A stretch of DNA of 64,000 nucleotides from Phytophthora colocasiae (taxonomy: Eukaryota; Oomycota; Peronosporomycetes; Peronosporales; Peronosporaceae): assembly GCA_018806915.1 (NCBI GenBank), contig JAGKQI010000100.1, positions 1,674,001 through 1,738,000 of the forward strand. Reading direction: 5' to 3'. The stretch's first letter is position 1; the number at the start of each line of letters is the position of its first letter. Below are positions 1 through 10,979 of this stretch, one piece after another. The notes below the pieces were generated by a model. The model did not search any database, had not been told where the DNA came from, and saw nothing but the letters and a program-made list of their open reading frames with translations. Position numbers and translations under genes: made by a program.

Positions 1-54
1 ACGGCCGGCACGTGCCGCAGCACCAGTGAGGACGTTGGCAGGAGATTCTATCAA
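1..54 (+). repeat. Direct repeat, left copy (matches 10322-10381)
   Basis: The first 31 bases are identical to 10322-10352. The rest matches apart from a short insertion in the right copy and a single change. The pair brackets Gypsy-A and is probably the remains of its terminal repeats. Confidence 0.6.
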
Positions 55-112
55 GCTACATGAAGACCGGACTTAGGCAAGAGCACAAGGTGAAAAGCAG
101 AAAGTCCGGTGC

Positions 113-740
113 TTGACTAAGTGCGGTCCTGCTAAGTTCGCCTTAAGTTCATCCAACATCAATCATGCCGGGGTACACTATAGACTCCGACGTGGAGATG
201 TCGCTCCGGAACTGTCCTGCTGGGACTATGCTGCTCTGATCGAGTGGCTCCGCGACACGATCAGGCGAGTAGGAACGCTACGTGGAGAACCGATGCACCA
301 CTACTGGCGAGATGTACAAGAACGTGTTGGCCACCGTAAAGGGCTGTGTGAAGCGCAAAACGCTCAAGAACATGGCCATCTACGTGCTAAAGAAGCCAAT
401 GGCGAAAGTGACCAACGCTGACATCATGGGAGCGGTGCAGGCTCGGTGCTGCACCCTCAAGAACGAGTTCGTGCCTGACGTCACACTCTGTTTCACCAAA
501 AGCTAAAGATGGGCCTATCGATCGATGACTGCGATGCACGAGTGTTCCGCTTCTACAAGACTTCAATGGTAATATGAAGGACAACGGCCTGCAAGGGCTG
601 ATTGGGGCAGACAACACGACCGACGCTGGATTCAAGAACAGAATGAAGACTCGGTGTCGCCTATTGGTCGATAATCTGCAGCCTCCGATCCTCAAGGCAC
701 AAATCACCCGTCTTATCGATGTAGAAAGGCGTGACTATAA
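113..740 (+). pseudogene. Gypsy-A gag, N-terminal part
   Basis: Broken reading frames on the + strand give a gag-like sequence: a stretch with EFVPDVT (about 460-485), then SIDDCDARVFRFYK (about 515-560), then NGLQGLIGADNTTD and the helix-rich RCRLLVDNLQPPILKAQ (about 580-700), ending in YKSD at 741. Stops near 504 and 572 and frame changes break it. The reading continues at 6034 with DARIDLVLEHAK, which fixes the MULE insertion point. Assignment to gag rests on the zinc knuckle that follows at 6269 and on my recollection of similar Phytophthora gypsy gag proteins. Confidence 0.55.
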
Positions 741-926
741 GTCAGACGAGAGAACGCCTTACGGGCACACAAGAGTGCAGCCAGCTCAGCACGTCTGTGT
801 CAGCACCATTCCTGCTGGTCAGCACAATAAAAAGTTTAGTTTCTGTTCGGCGCGGGAAGCACGCAAACAGAGCGAGGCCAGTCGAGATTCAGCCAACCAG
901 AACGCGTTTTCGAGTGCGGCCGATAG

Positions 927-1979
927 TTGGTGGGGCCCACAGTATTCGCCGAGCTCACGGCTCCATTCACGGTCATGCCGAGGCGGGTGAGCTGGCAGCT
1001 AAAAGCTGGCGACGTCGATGCCGCCGAAGCGGACGAGATCGTAGCGCAGATGCCGTCCTTCGATATCGGCAAAAGCCAGACGATGGCGTGCACTATATGC
1101 CCGGAAGCTGAGCACAAGATGCGGTACCGCTTGCTTGTATGCAGCTCCGAGGCATGTAGCGAGGCAAGCGAGATCAAATGAGCTTGGCGCGGGAAGATGG
1201 TGACATGCCTCGAGTTGCAGCACGCCTCCATCTTCGAGTACGGAGAGCACTACAACATGACGTCAGTCCCGGCGCGCAAGAAGCTGACAACAATGCAGAA
1301 GGTCTTCTGCCGTGAGCTGGCCGAGAATCGCTTGAAACCCATGAGGATTCTACATGCGCTGGGACGCAAGTTCTCGAAGCCTCTCGACGACCTGCCCACC
1401 CTAAAGACTGTACAGAACTTTGCCAACCCCACGGGCGGACGCAGATGCAGAATCACGACCGCTTGGACGAGATGCAGGCATGGGTCTCCGAGCGTGCGTA
1501 CAACGGCTCTGAGCTGCCGAACCAACCGTTCACGTTTGCGTGGGAGATGGACAGCACCGGCAAGCCTGTTGTAGGCAACAGCTCCGACGAGAAACCCTTC
1601 CTTGTAGGGCTGTCGACGAAGGCGCTGGTGATGCGGCTCATGGTGCCGCCGGACGATTTCATCTTCCACGTCGACGCTACCTACAAGATGAGCCAGTGTG
1701 GCTACCCAGTACTCGTCGTTGGTCTGTCAGACCGAACTCGCAGATTCCACCTCGTCGCGCTCTTCATCATCTCGCAAGAGACGCAACCGGTTCTTCAAGC
1801 GGCCCTCCTTTCACTACGTCGTCTTTATTACTGGGTCACCAAGAGGCATTTGGCCGTTCGCTTCGCTATGGCCGACGAAGATAAGGCTCATTGCAATGCT
1901 CTCGCAGCGGTATTCGGGGACCATCCGGCGTATTGCTTTTTGATGTACTTCCATGTAATGAAGAAGGTCCACGAGAATA
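927..1979 (+). pseudogene. MULE transposase, N-terminal and catalytic part
   Basis: The reading starts in the frame of 927 (a likely start is the in-frame ATG near 975, MPRRVSWQ). It has a TGA in place of a cysteine codon at 1179, continues in frame to about 1430, then shifts to the frame of 1445. Recognisable parts are a Cys-containing N-terminal segment (CTICPEAEHKMRYRLLVC, about 1090-1145), a helix-rich middle, and the MULE catalytic domain with HVDATYKMSQCGYPVL (first Asp, about 1668-1715), MADEDKAHC (second Asp, about 1869) and the YCFLMYFHV region. The ORF is cut at 1980 by the TTAA element and resumes at 3477 in a compatible frame (ENI then KALSS). Confidence 0.85.
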
Positions 1980-3476
1980 TTAACCCTTCCAACCCCATAT
2001 TCTGTATTGAACAGAATAAGTAAAATTTCCCTTTCTGTCTTGATTAATGCTCCGAGACCTTTGCATCAAGCCGTTTAAACCGCATATAAGAAAGTGTACG
2101 GCATACTAAACTGTGGTTAGGTGCTTCAATTCAACAACAACAAAAACAACTATAAAAACCACGAGGAAGCGCCCCCTCCGCCACTAACAAGCATGAGACT
2201 ACGCGCGTGAACGAAGCATCAGCAATATGGTGACATGCTCTTTTGGCATTGATGCGGCTGCTTGGACGGGTGCTTTGTCATGGGAGGCCTCTTTTGAAGA
2301 CACCGATCGTGGCACATGTATTAGTTAGTTAGGCTGTCGAATCGTGCAGCTTTCACTTAGGGCCAAGGTAGTTTACATCGCTAAGCGAAACCTAGGCGAA
2401 ACCGTTGAGCTCGGATAAAGGTCTGTATTTGCGAGTGAAGCTGATTGTACAGCGCCGCTAAGTGCAAGTTTGCATTGGTCTCGTCGACGAGTCGCCTCAC
2501 GATTGCGGCGACCTCTTGGAGAGGGAACGCTTCGTTTTCCTTCCATCTAGAACGGCAGCATCGGAAGATGATGTTAGGCGCTTGCGCTTCCTGTTCTAAG
2601 CAAAGGAAATTGTTAGAGATTATTTTACGATGAACAATACAGTATACGCACGGGGTTTGCCTCCAAATATGCGTCAATTCTCGCGCGAAGACGGGCATTC
2701 GCCTCATGTTGGAAATTTTGCCGCAGGTCGATGGGGTTTCCAGTCTCGGTGAAATCGAAGAGCGTGCCTGGGGCATGCGCAACCTGACGAGACACATAGC
2801 TTTCTTGCCCGGCAATAAACCCGATCTCGTGGGCTCCATTTTTGCGCAGCGGGCAAATGGTCATCGCGACGCCATGCACTTTTTCGCCTGGGGGGGGGGG
2901 GGGGACGTGGTCACACGGTTTTCAATGGAGCGTAGCTCCCTAACAAGCCTGCCATGCATGTTAAGCAGCTCGGTTATGCGCGTGTCAAGGTTCTGGATTA
3001 GAGCCAACTTTTACTGGTGGTGGGTTGCAATCAGATCGGCGATCTGATCGTCCTTGCGCTCGATAATCCTCGTGAGTCGCGTGGCCTCGCGCAGCTGGTG
3101 ACGGAGGTCACGATTCTCGGCTTGCAGAACTTCTACGATGCTCATTTCGGGGAGGGGGAGTGGGGTGGGGGAGGGACTCGAAATGAAAGGTCGGTCTTGG
3201 AGAGTGGCGGAAGATAAAGCTGAAGAAGCCAGTTCGATCGTTTCTGAGAAGTATCGGACTGTTACAGGTTTTGAAGTGCGTTGAGGATTTGATACAACCA
3301 ATGAAATAGCCTAAATATGAACAGCTGCCACTGCTTTAGCCAATCTCTATCAGCTATTTGTCGCGTTTTTCTGATGGATTTGCCGTGAATAATCGTACAG
3401 CGTAGACGGTATATTAGGCGTGAGTGATTTTCTATTCTGTATGGTACAGATTAAATAACGGGGTTGAAAGGGTTAA
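1980..3476 (+). mobile_element. Non-autonomous piggyBac-type element with TTAA target duplication
   Basis: TTAA at 1980-1983 and 3473-3476 flanks inverted termini CCCTTCCAACCCC (left) and CCCTTTCAACCCC (right, reverse complement). A palindromic ATTCTGTAT/ACAGAAT motif sits just inside each end. Removing the element plus one TTAA restores the MULE transposase frame exactly, the footprint-free pattern known for piggyBac. No piggyBac transposase is present. Instead it holds a broken leftward gene for a coiled-coil protein (2381-3301). Confidence 0.85.
2381..3301 (-). pseudogene. Coiled-coil protein gene fragment carried by the TTAA element
   Basis: Leftward readings begin at 3301 with a Ser/Pro-rich segment and a coiled-coil-like stretch, VLQAENRDLRHQLREATRL, ending at a stop at 3011. 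They resume in another frame across a run of about 15 G at 2889-2904, continue as HGVAMTICPLRKNGAHEIGF (2879-2625), and then as a third piece with EVAAIVRRLVDETNANLHL (2839-2381). I do not recognise the protein. Because a transposase is absent, this may be a captured host gene or a family-specific accessory gene. The long G run is a prime place for a length error. Confidence 0.5.
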
Positions 3477-4297
3477 GGCACTGTCCTCGGTCACCCAAGC
3501 CTGTATCCTACGGGATATCTACGATCTCCACTTCGCGAGAGCCTACTCGGTGTTCCTGCAGATGCGGGATGCTTCTGTACGGCGATGGATCCAGGACCCG
3601 GAAGTTGTGCCTTTCGCGAGGTATATTGTGGCCCAGTGGTTGACGGGGCCGTTCACGAAGTGGCCCCACGCCGACCGGCTTCGCCACTACAAATAATCCC
3701 TGCGAGGCATTCAACGCTTTGCTAAAGCGTGACTACACCTTGCGTCGTCGGATGAAGGTGAGTTCTCTGCTGCGCGAGCTAAGTGATTGCTGCCAGGACC
3801 AGTCCAGCAGCTTACTTGCATTCGAGTTCGTCGTGCCAACGAAAACGCTCACACGGCGGGTGTCCGAGTTAATGCGATTGAAGTTGCTGGGACTCGCAGA
3901 GGGCGAAACTGTGGATGGTTCTATTGCAGGCTTGCCGAGGATCGTGCAGGTGGTGTCGTTGCGAGTTCCGCGAGTGATTGTGGCCCCCAAAAGACGCAGC
4001 GAGGTAGCCATTACTGCGACTACGCAAATGGGGGCCAACTACGCTCGTTTGGAGGTTGAAGGACAGCCGTGGTGCGGCTGGGCGGTCGACGTGGAGCGCC
4101 AGTGGTGTCCGTGCAACTACTGGTTCGTATTTGGGTCCTGCATTCACGTGCTCTTCGCATTACGCTCGACGGCATCTGTCGACTGCCACGGGCGCCAAAT
4201 TCTCATCGACCGTCGCAAACGCAAACGAAAGCACGACGCTGTCATCGAAAACGCGGGCCGCCCACGCTTGAACGGCCCAGCGCTCACCTACGAGTAG
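3477..4297 (+). pseudogene. MULE transposase, C-terminal part with SWIM zinc finger
   Basis: This continues the transposase interrupted at 1980. The first piece (to 3696) has DLHFARAYSVFLQ and DRLRHYK. A frameshift at about 3690 leads into NNPCEAFNALLKRDYT, with the Glu expected as third catalytic residue. The last part carries a SWIM-type zinc finger, CPCNYWFVFGSCIH (about 4108-4150), then a basic tail. The frame ends at 4297 with a normal stop. Lesions in the whole gene: one stop, frameshifts near 1430 and 3690, plus the element insertion. Confidence 0.85.
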
Positions 4298-4482
4298 CCC
4301 AGCACACACCGGGGACGATAGTAGAGGTCAAATGCTGCATATTGAAGAACCTGGTATCGATGCAAACAAGTAGTGAGCGCGCGATGCTAAACCAGTGAAT
4401 CCATTTTCATTTTTCATTACCTGAGTACATTAGAGCGTCTCCGCACGCAGAGTTGGCCGTCGGCGAGGCCACCGAGATCCCG

Positions 4483-5969
4483 CTACTGCTCCTTGTATTT
4501 GTCGTCCTCCGACCAGCATACGTCGCACGCGCATCGAAACCAACGTTCCTTGCCGTAGTGCACAGTAATCTGCGCTCCAGCCTTCACGCTTTTAATCGTT
4601 TTCACCAGGACCTTCACATTCGAGCGGTTGTGCTGTTCAACGAACGCAGCGGTGGGGCGGCAAGCGTGCGAGATGAAACGCGTGGTGGAGCCGCATGTCA
4701 GCGCGTCCACGTAGACGTAGTTACGCTTGACCGACTTGGCATTGTAGAGCAGCGTGTAGCCGCTGTTTTGCTGGACGGCTTGGTCAGGCTAGCCGTCCAC
4801 AACAGCCGGCAGCTCGCACAACTCACCGCAATACTCGCCAATGACGTCTCCCACGTCCAGAGCGGTCGTCGTGTACACGCCGAGTCCATCTCGCTTGGTA
4901 TTGTACAGTTTCAGAGTTTCCGCGTTGTTGCAGCGGCAGCTTGAAGTACAGAATGTCGCGCTCGCCACGTTCGTGCAGACGTCGAGGAAGAGTCGTAAAC
5001 GCACTGACACTTGTCGAAGGCACCTATGTCAGGAAACACAACTCCGTTGGTCCGACACTCCTTTATTATTTCGATGCCTTCAGGCCACGGGACTTCCTCG
5101 ACCGGAACCTCGGTGCTCACAGACGGCACTTGCGGGAATATAAGCCGCCTTGCTCTCAGGTTGTCCAGCCTCATTTTGGTCCCCGGGGAGCGAAGCTGCT
5201 GCTTGATGCTCACAACCTTCACCGTCCTCGCGTGGTCCACTCCTGGTGATGGCGCACTTCGCTTGGTCTCTGCGCTTACAGGACCTCTTCCGTACCCCGA
5301 GGCGATCTTTGCCTTGGTGGCGGATCTTGGCACGGGCGTAGCCGTTTGGAATGTCTGCAATGGCGGTCCCCACATGCACGCCTTCCTTGGTACACTTGTC
5401 GCCACGTGCACGACCTCCTTGTCCATTCTCGTCTGCACTTCAGGCGCCACAGTAGCCAGGGGCCCGCTCAGCTTCTCCTCATCGTCTTCCTGGGTGGACA
5501 CGAGGTCGATAATTTCGTGCCCACCTGCAGTTTCAGCTGCCTCCTCGCTCGCACGATGGGTGGCCGGGTCTGGGGTTGACGCTGCCGGGCGCGGTGGCGA
5601 CGTCAGGTCAACGACGCGCGTGCTGGGTGAGTCCCGGTTTGAAACTTGCAGAGGAGGGCTCGCGCAGTCGGAGTGCGGGCTCTCGGGGACAATTTCCTCG
5701 CGTACTCTACTAATCACGTCGTACGGGGGGGGGGGGTCAGCTCCGACGCGCTCGGTCCTGGCATCGTAGGCGTGTGTGTGCTGGACGCGTCTGCAGCGAT
5801 TCCTTAAGCGAGATGATCGGGCGAAGTGAGGTTGTGCCGAGGGAGCGATGTGGTGCACATGCGTTTGAAAGTCGATGTGGAACACACGCGCATCCTGCAT
5901 CTCCCTGCTTGATGTCCGTTCAGTAAGGCCGTCGGTGAAGGCGGCCAAGCCTGCCCCTTTCGTGTGCAT
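4483..5969 (-). pseudogene. SET-domain lysine methyltransferase gene carried by the MULE
   Basis: The leftward gene starts at 5969 with a long low-complexity, Pro/Ser-rich N-terminal region (about 300 aa). It then enters a Cys-rich pre-SET segment (DKCQC, then DVCTNVASATFCTSSCRC) after a frameshift near 5010. The SET domain follows: GVYTTTALDVGDVIGEYCGE, YVYVDALTCGSTTRFISHACRP and a post-SET-like CACDVC near 4510. A TAG at 4789-4791 interrupts it. The usual NHSCxPN motif reads SHACRPTA, so catalysis would be doubtful even without the breaks. Its position 55 bp from the right MULE end and inside the target duplication shows it is part of the element. The substrate is unknown; SET proteins of this type usually methylate histone lysines. 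Confidence 0.8.
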
Positions 5970-6033
5970 TATGGGGGCTTTACTGTGTTGGTCAGATTCT
6001 TACGTGTGTTTGTTATATTACCTCGTCAGACGA

Positions 6034-6590
6034 TGACGCCCGCATTGATTTGGTATTGGAGCATGCGAAGGTACAATAGCGGATCCATCGGATGTCGCAC
6101 GACTATGCCGCAAAGAGGAACTCGAAGGCTGCAAAGCCAGATCGAAAGCCCCAAAAGACCTTCCATGCCGGTGCCAGCGCTAAGGCTGAGTCGACGCGCT
6201 CAACACCGTCAGCCGCTCAGCCGTCTGCCCGGATGCCATGAGCGTCTCGACCTCCGCCTCAGGAGGGGTGTCTGGTATGCAAGGGTGCACACTGGCTCAA
6301 AGACTGCCCAACGGCAATCGACGTCCAGAAGGAGACCACCCGGGCGAGGTATCAGGCCGAGAAGGAGCAACGAACGCAGGCCTTTCGCTCTAAAGCGACT
6401 CGCACTGGCACTACACGGAACATAGTGCGGATCAACGAGCTACTCGAGGTGCCGTACATTGCGGAAGCGGGCGCAGACCAAAGTGTGGTCTCCAGTGCCA
6501 TGGTGTACTCTCTACGTGCTGTTCAACCAGACCTTCGGACCAATTTGCTCTCTTCCCCATTAGTTTGATCTTGCGGATGGGCGACCGGAA
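6034..6590 (+). pseudogene. Gypsy-A gag C-terminus (zinc knuckle) and protease start
   Basis: After DARIDLVLEHAKVQ and a TAG, the frame gives HRMSHDYAAKRNSK, a basic Ala/Pro-rich linker with another stop, and a zinc knuckle CLVCKGAHWLKDC at 6269-6307 (spacing C-2-C-3-H-4-C, one shorter than the usual C-2-C-4-H-4-C). It continues as NELLEVPYIAEAGADQSVVS, where a retroviral-type protease active site (D-S/T-G-A) is expected but reads AEAGAD. The motif is degenerate and I would not expect activity. Confidence 0.65.
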
Positions 6591-8420
6591 TTGTGCGGTA
6601 TGGAAGTGGTGCTGGACCTCGAGCCAGTGACTATAGCTGGACACGTTAGTCTCCAATCGGTACCGTGCCTAATCCTGAAAGGTGATGGAGACTGGTTCCT
6701 GTTGGGCAAAGATGCGCTTAAACGCTTCGGAATTGATGTGGATCAAGCTCTGGCTCAGTTGGCAGACTCCACATTACTGGCCGACGAAGACCACGATTTT
6801 TCAGTGGGTGATGAGTTGCCAAACCTAAAATCGACACCAATCGCAACTCTGGACCAGTTGCTGGAGCGGGCCGTTGCTCTCCAAGAACACGTGATAGCCG
6901 TGCGTGAGTTACTCGAGCTATTCCGGGTGTATGGCGTGCAGTTGATGGTGCTAGAAGGGCTGCCTATGTGGAGCCTCTGCGTGTCACTTTACGTGGGGAC
7001 GCCAAACCTTATCGGAGACCTCCTCGCAAGTACGCTCCATTGCAGCCGAGTTGTTTCGGGAATACGTGAAATCGCTGGTGGCGGACGGGCTCGTGGAGAA
7101 GATAATACCGCGCGATGGGCGTGCGCGGTGGTTCCAGTGCGGAAACCAGGCTCTCGCGACAAGTTTCGCCTCACGATTGACTACCGTCCTGTGAACCGAC
7201 AAACTATCCCGATTGCAGGCGTCATGCCGTCCGCAGCCGTGGTCATGGAGGTGCTGCTCGGCAGAAAGTGCTTGCGCGATTTGACCTCACACAAGGTTTT
7301 TGACAATTGCCACTACATCCGGATAGCGAGGATTCTCGTTTGTGCGCCGGACGGAGTCTACACGCCGAAGCGGTTCCCTCAGGGCGCGATGGGCTCCGCT
7401 CTGCACTTCCAGGCTCGCTGTGGGTTTAAGGTCAGTTCGTTATCCTGGTAAAACCATCTCCAAAATTCGTAAATTCATCACCTAAATGCAGTCTTGGGAC
7501 ACAAAATCATCTAAAAGCCGAGTTGTTCGTTGATGAATTGCACGTATGTGGCCATTATATCCTGGCTCCACTCATCCCCCACTCGGCGCTGGTATGGGTG
7601 GACGATGCGATCTTCTTTGCGCCAACAATGGACGAGTTCCTAGAAGTGCTCAAGAAGTTCTTTACCATCGTCGCAGAGGTGAACGGGGTGATGAAGATGG
7701 AGAAGAGTTCTCTCTTCGAACTGGAGATTCTGTGGTGTGACCGTTTGTTGTTGGCCGATGGTGTCCGGCATGATCCCACGCGAGTGGATGCGCTCTCAAC
7801 ACTTCCCCTGCCAGGTACGATCGATAACTTACAACGGTTCATCTTTGCTACTAATTGGCTCCACGACCCATTGTCATGGAGGGGTGATTTGGTCGGCGCA
7901 ATCGTAACGCTCTTCAAGTCGCGATCACATGGAATAAAGAAGAATACAGCTGCTACAAGCGGGTGATCTCGCTGGTGAAGGACTCTGCCTTGATGGTCCA
8001 CCCAGACTTCGACGCAGAGCTCTGTTTCTTCACCGATGCGTCCCTGTTTGGCTTCAGTATCGTCATAACGCAGGTGGAGACGTGGCAGCAAGGTGTACCT
8101 GCGGAAAAGAAGAATCATCAATTGGTGTTATGTAAGGGCGGAATGTTCAAGCATTTTTTTGCTTGAACATTCTCAACTTAACTGGACGGTGGTGGGGAAG
8201 GAGACATTTCCCATCGCCAAGGCCTGCAACGACCTGCTTAGACCAAGCGGTTTACGGTTGTTTTGCGACCACGCGAATCTAATCTAGATTTTAGCTCCCC
8301 ACGACGAGCTCCAGAAACACGTACGCGACCGGTTGCAACGCTGGTCCATGCGTCTGTGCGGTCTTCACTGCCACATTGAGCACATCGCTGGTGACGCCAA
8401 AGTGTGAGCCGACATTGTAT
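6591..8420 (+). pseudogene. Gypsy-A protease end, reverse transcriptase and RNase H remnants
   Basis: Readings in several frames give the protease C-terminal part (FLLGKDALKRFGIDVD), RT fingers and palm (RDKFRLTIDYRPVNRQTIP, about 7155-7205; GVYTPKRFPQGAM, about 7350-7390), a roughly 70-bp break at 7450-7520, then the polymerase box WVDDAIFFAP (about 7590) and VRHDPTRVDALSTLPLP (about 7765-7815). RNase H pieces follow: CFFTDASLFGFSIV (about 8020), LFCDHANLI (about 8262) and the end region HIEHIAGDAKV then ADIVSRW (about 8375-8420). At least six frame changes or stops are visible. Confidence 0.8.
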
Positions 8421-8779
8421 CCCGCTGGCATGGCCACCATGTTGTTCTAGTGAAGGAGCTTTCAGTCTTCGGCCAATGATGGACGCGAACTTTGTGTTTC
8501 CTACTCTAGAAGATATTGCCGAGGCACAGTCGACCGCTGGACGTGAATGTGCCAGGCTGCAAGTTGATCTTTTGGAAAAGGATGATGTACTGGTCATGGA
8601 TGGGCGATCCCTACAGGAGCAAAGGATCTACTTGCCCGCATTTTTGTTGTCACACATTGTGGGTCAGGGCCATCGTGGCTAGGAGGCGATGTCTTTCGCG
8701 CTTAAAGACCGGTTTTTCATTGTAAAGTTGGAGGATAAGATCGCGCAATTCATCTGCCAGTGCTTGCTGTGTAAACACT

Positions 8780-10144
8780 CAAGAGGCCTCGACTGAATCC
8801 TCGATCGTATGGGCCTTTGCTCACACCAACCGAACGCAACGAAGTTGTCCACTGGGACTTCCTCTCGCTTGATAACAGCTACGGTGACTCTGCCTACCTG
8901 CTTGTGGTTAAAGATGGTCTTTCGCGCTATTGCGAGCTGTTTCCTTGTGCTACGCCAACGGTGTTTGTGACTGCGGAAGTGATGATGATGTGGCACACGC
9001 TTTTCGGAACGCCGAAGACGCTGATGTCAGACCAAGGGAGCCATTTCCGGAATGAGATGGTCAACCACCTAGCAGTCCGACTCAAACGTGAACCGAAGTT
9101 CTCACCTGTCTAGTCGCTGTGGCTGAATGGCACGGTCGAGAGACTCAACCGAGACGTCCTTCAGATTCTACTGTGTGACTGCGGAAGTGATGATGATGTG
9201 GCACACGCTTTTCGGAACGCCGAAGACGCTGATGTCAGACCAAGGGAGCCATTTCCGGAATGAGATGGTCAACCACCTAGCAGTCCGACTCAAACTTGAA
9301 CCGAAGTTCTCACCTGTCTAGTCGCTGTGGCTGAATGGCACGGTCGAGAGACTCAACCGAGACGTCCTTCAGATTCTCCGCGCACTATTGCTTGAGTATG
9401 CGTCGGATAGTCACGAGTGTTGGGATATCCCACCCGACACAGCACCAGCTATTCGACCCGCTGGTGGGCAGTGAGACTAAACCCATTACACCTGCTGCCC
9501 GCGATACAAGTCAACCTCAACCAAACTCCTGTGAGGTCGCTAGCTGATCATTCTCCTGTTGAAGGCTTCACCGGGCTACCGACTTCTTCAGCACTGGACG
9601 TGGTGGCGGTTCCAGCTGCTAATGAACGCGTGGTTAAGTTAGGCGACATGAACGGCCTCCCGGTAGGAGATTCATCGAGAAGTTGTCGACAATAAGCAGA
9701 AGAAGCGGCTACTGGACATGCAGGCCCATAAGGGCGCGTTGGTAAACTTAGAGATGGGAGATTTCGTGCTTTGATCCCGTATTGATCAGCGACTGCCGAA
9801 CCACAAGCTACTTGGATAGGGTCGGACCCTTTAAGGTCATTGAAGCTTTATCTCACTCGTTTAAGATTGAGCGTTTAGTCACCGGACGTGTCTATGACGT
9901 CCACGGATCGAGGATGAAATTCTACGATGATACAGCTCTTAACACGACGGGAAGATTATGGAGCTGGTGTCAAGTAAGGGCATGCTGCTGGGAGTCGACA
10001 AGTTCATCGAGCATCGCTACAATCAAGATATTGGCCAATGGGAGGTCCCAGTTTCATGACACGGTCTTCAGACGATCGAGAACTCCTGGGAGCCACTCAG
10101 CACACTGCTGTTGGATGTGCCTGTCAACGTCCGCGAGTACGTGA
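8780..10144 (+). pseudogene. Gypsy-A integrase and chromodomain-like C-terminus
   Basis: Integrase core pieces: NEVVHWDFLSLDNSYGDS (first Asp, about 8840), LMSDQGSHFRNEM (second Asp, about 9025) and GTVERLNRDVLQ (Glu, twice because of a 208-bp duplication at 8967-9382). Near 9815-9930 comes the integrase C-terminal part with VGPFKVIEALSHSFKIERL. Then a chromodomain-like motif follows, FIEHRYNQDIGQWEV and ENSWEPLSTLLLDVP, at about 10000-10120. Multiple stops and frameshifts; clearly dead. Confidence 0.75.
8967..9382 (+). repeat. 208-bp tandem duplication inside the Gypsy-A integrase
   Basis: Positions 8967-9174 and 9175-9382 are two head-to-tail copies that differ by one base seen by eye (G to T in the AAACGTGAAC/AAACTTGAAC stretch). 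The unit of 208 bp is not a multiple of three, so the duplication adds a frameshift between the catalytic residues. Confidence 0.9.
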
Positions 10145-10381
10145 ACGCGAGTGGATCCAACGAGCTGTGTGCTCACGATCGACTAGCGAAACGACGCTGC
10201 TGCCGAGTTCAAGCTGCGGAGGACAGTTTCGCCATGAATGCAGTTGAAGAAACGGCTTGGGCCTCGGCTGCAGCGCAAGTTCTGCACGAGCGCGAGCTGG
10301 AGTCCAATGGGAGATGCAAGGTACGGCCGGCACGTGCCGCAGCACCAGTGAGGCAGGAGAAGAACGTTGGCAGTAGATTCT

Positions 10382-10979
10382 AATGGGCCTGGGTCACATG
10401 GCTCAAGCTGTAGTTGTCGACTTGATCGTATATGTAAAAGTGAACTAGGAAAACATGCATGTCGAATCGCTACACTACATCGCCGCCAGCGTCCTAGTTG
10501 AGCGTTCTGCTCGGCTACTGTAGATGTTCACAACTTCAATGCTTACCAGCCTGAGTACAAGCTGCTATAACAGCTTTAATGCCAGCCCAGCCACTATTGG
10601 CTGCCAGGAGGCATTCCAACCGCAGGCACTGTAGCTGCCTTCAAGCACATGTTGTAATCGACTGCAACGGTGGTCATTGTTGGGCTTTTATAGCCGCTAC
10701 TGTCCCTCTTAAGCCCAATTTGACCACTCGGTATATTAAGCTTTACGTTTTGTATTACAAATGCTCACCGTTGTTGAGTCACCACACGGTGATGACGATG
10801 TCATGATGACTTATCAAATTGTACATACTATGTTACCAACTTCTACACGTTGCAGTTGGAACAAATTGACCATGCAAATTCTCCAGGATATGACCAAGAC
10901 AATCACTGTATGAAAGGAAAACCTTTATTTAGTGACTGAAAGACCACTATGTGAAGGTGTATACATGTATACACCAAGC
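10382..10979. other. About 600 bp without a recognisable gene
   Basis: AT-richer sequence between Gypsy-A and the next gypsy remnant. Short open frames here show no known motif. No tandem or inverted repeat was seen. Confidence 0.6.

Larger units (their letters stand above)
750..6024 (+). mobile_element. Mutator-like element (MULE) carrying a SET-domain gene, inserted in Gypsy-A gag
   Basis: A 9-bp duplication, GTCAGACGA, lies at 741-749 and 6025-6033. Removing one copy and everything between restores the gag frame. Nine base pairs is the usual Mutator target duplication. The ends share little beyond GAG, so this is a MULE without long terminal inverted repeats. The transposase (927-4297) reads rightward from 177 bp inside the left end. 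A SET gene (5969-4483) reads leftward from 55 bp inside the right end, so the two genes converge. A TTAA element (1980-3476) has landed in the transposase. The element is 5,275 bp including that insertion. Confidence 0.85.
1..10381 (+). mobile_element. Gypsy-A: decayed Ty3/gypsy retrotransposon, interrupted by a MULE
   Basis: Gag reading continues from 741 directly into 6034 once the MULE at 750-6024 and one copy of the 9-bp duplication are set aside; the joined frame reads across the junction without a break. Order on the + strand is gag (113-740 and 6034-6320), protease, reverse transcriptase, RNase H, integrase and a chromodomain-like end near 10150. All parts carry stops and frame changes. 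Bases 1-54 match 10322-10381, so these may be matching terminal repeat ends, but the left end lies outside the window and no full LTR could be defined. The polymerase box reads WVDD instead of YxDD. Confidence 0.75.

Noticed and set aside
5011..5769. Open + frame of 252 codons
   Set aside because: It is the antisense shadow of the SET-domain gene's low-complexity N-terminal region and shows no domain.
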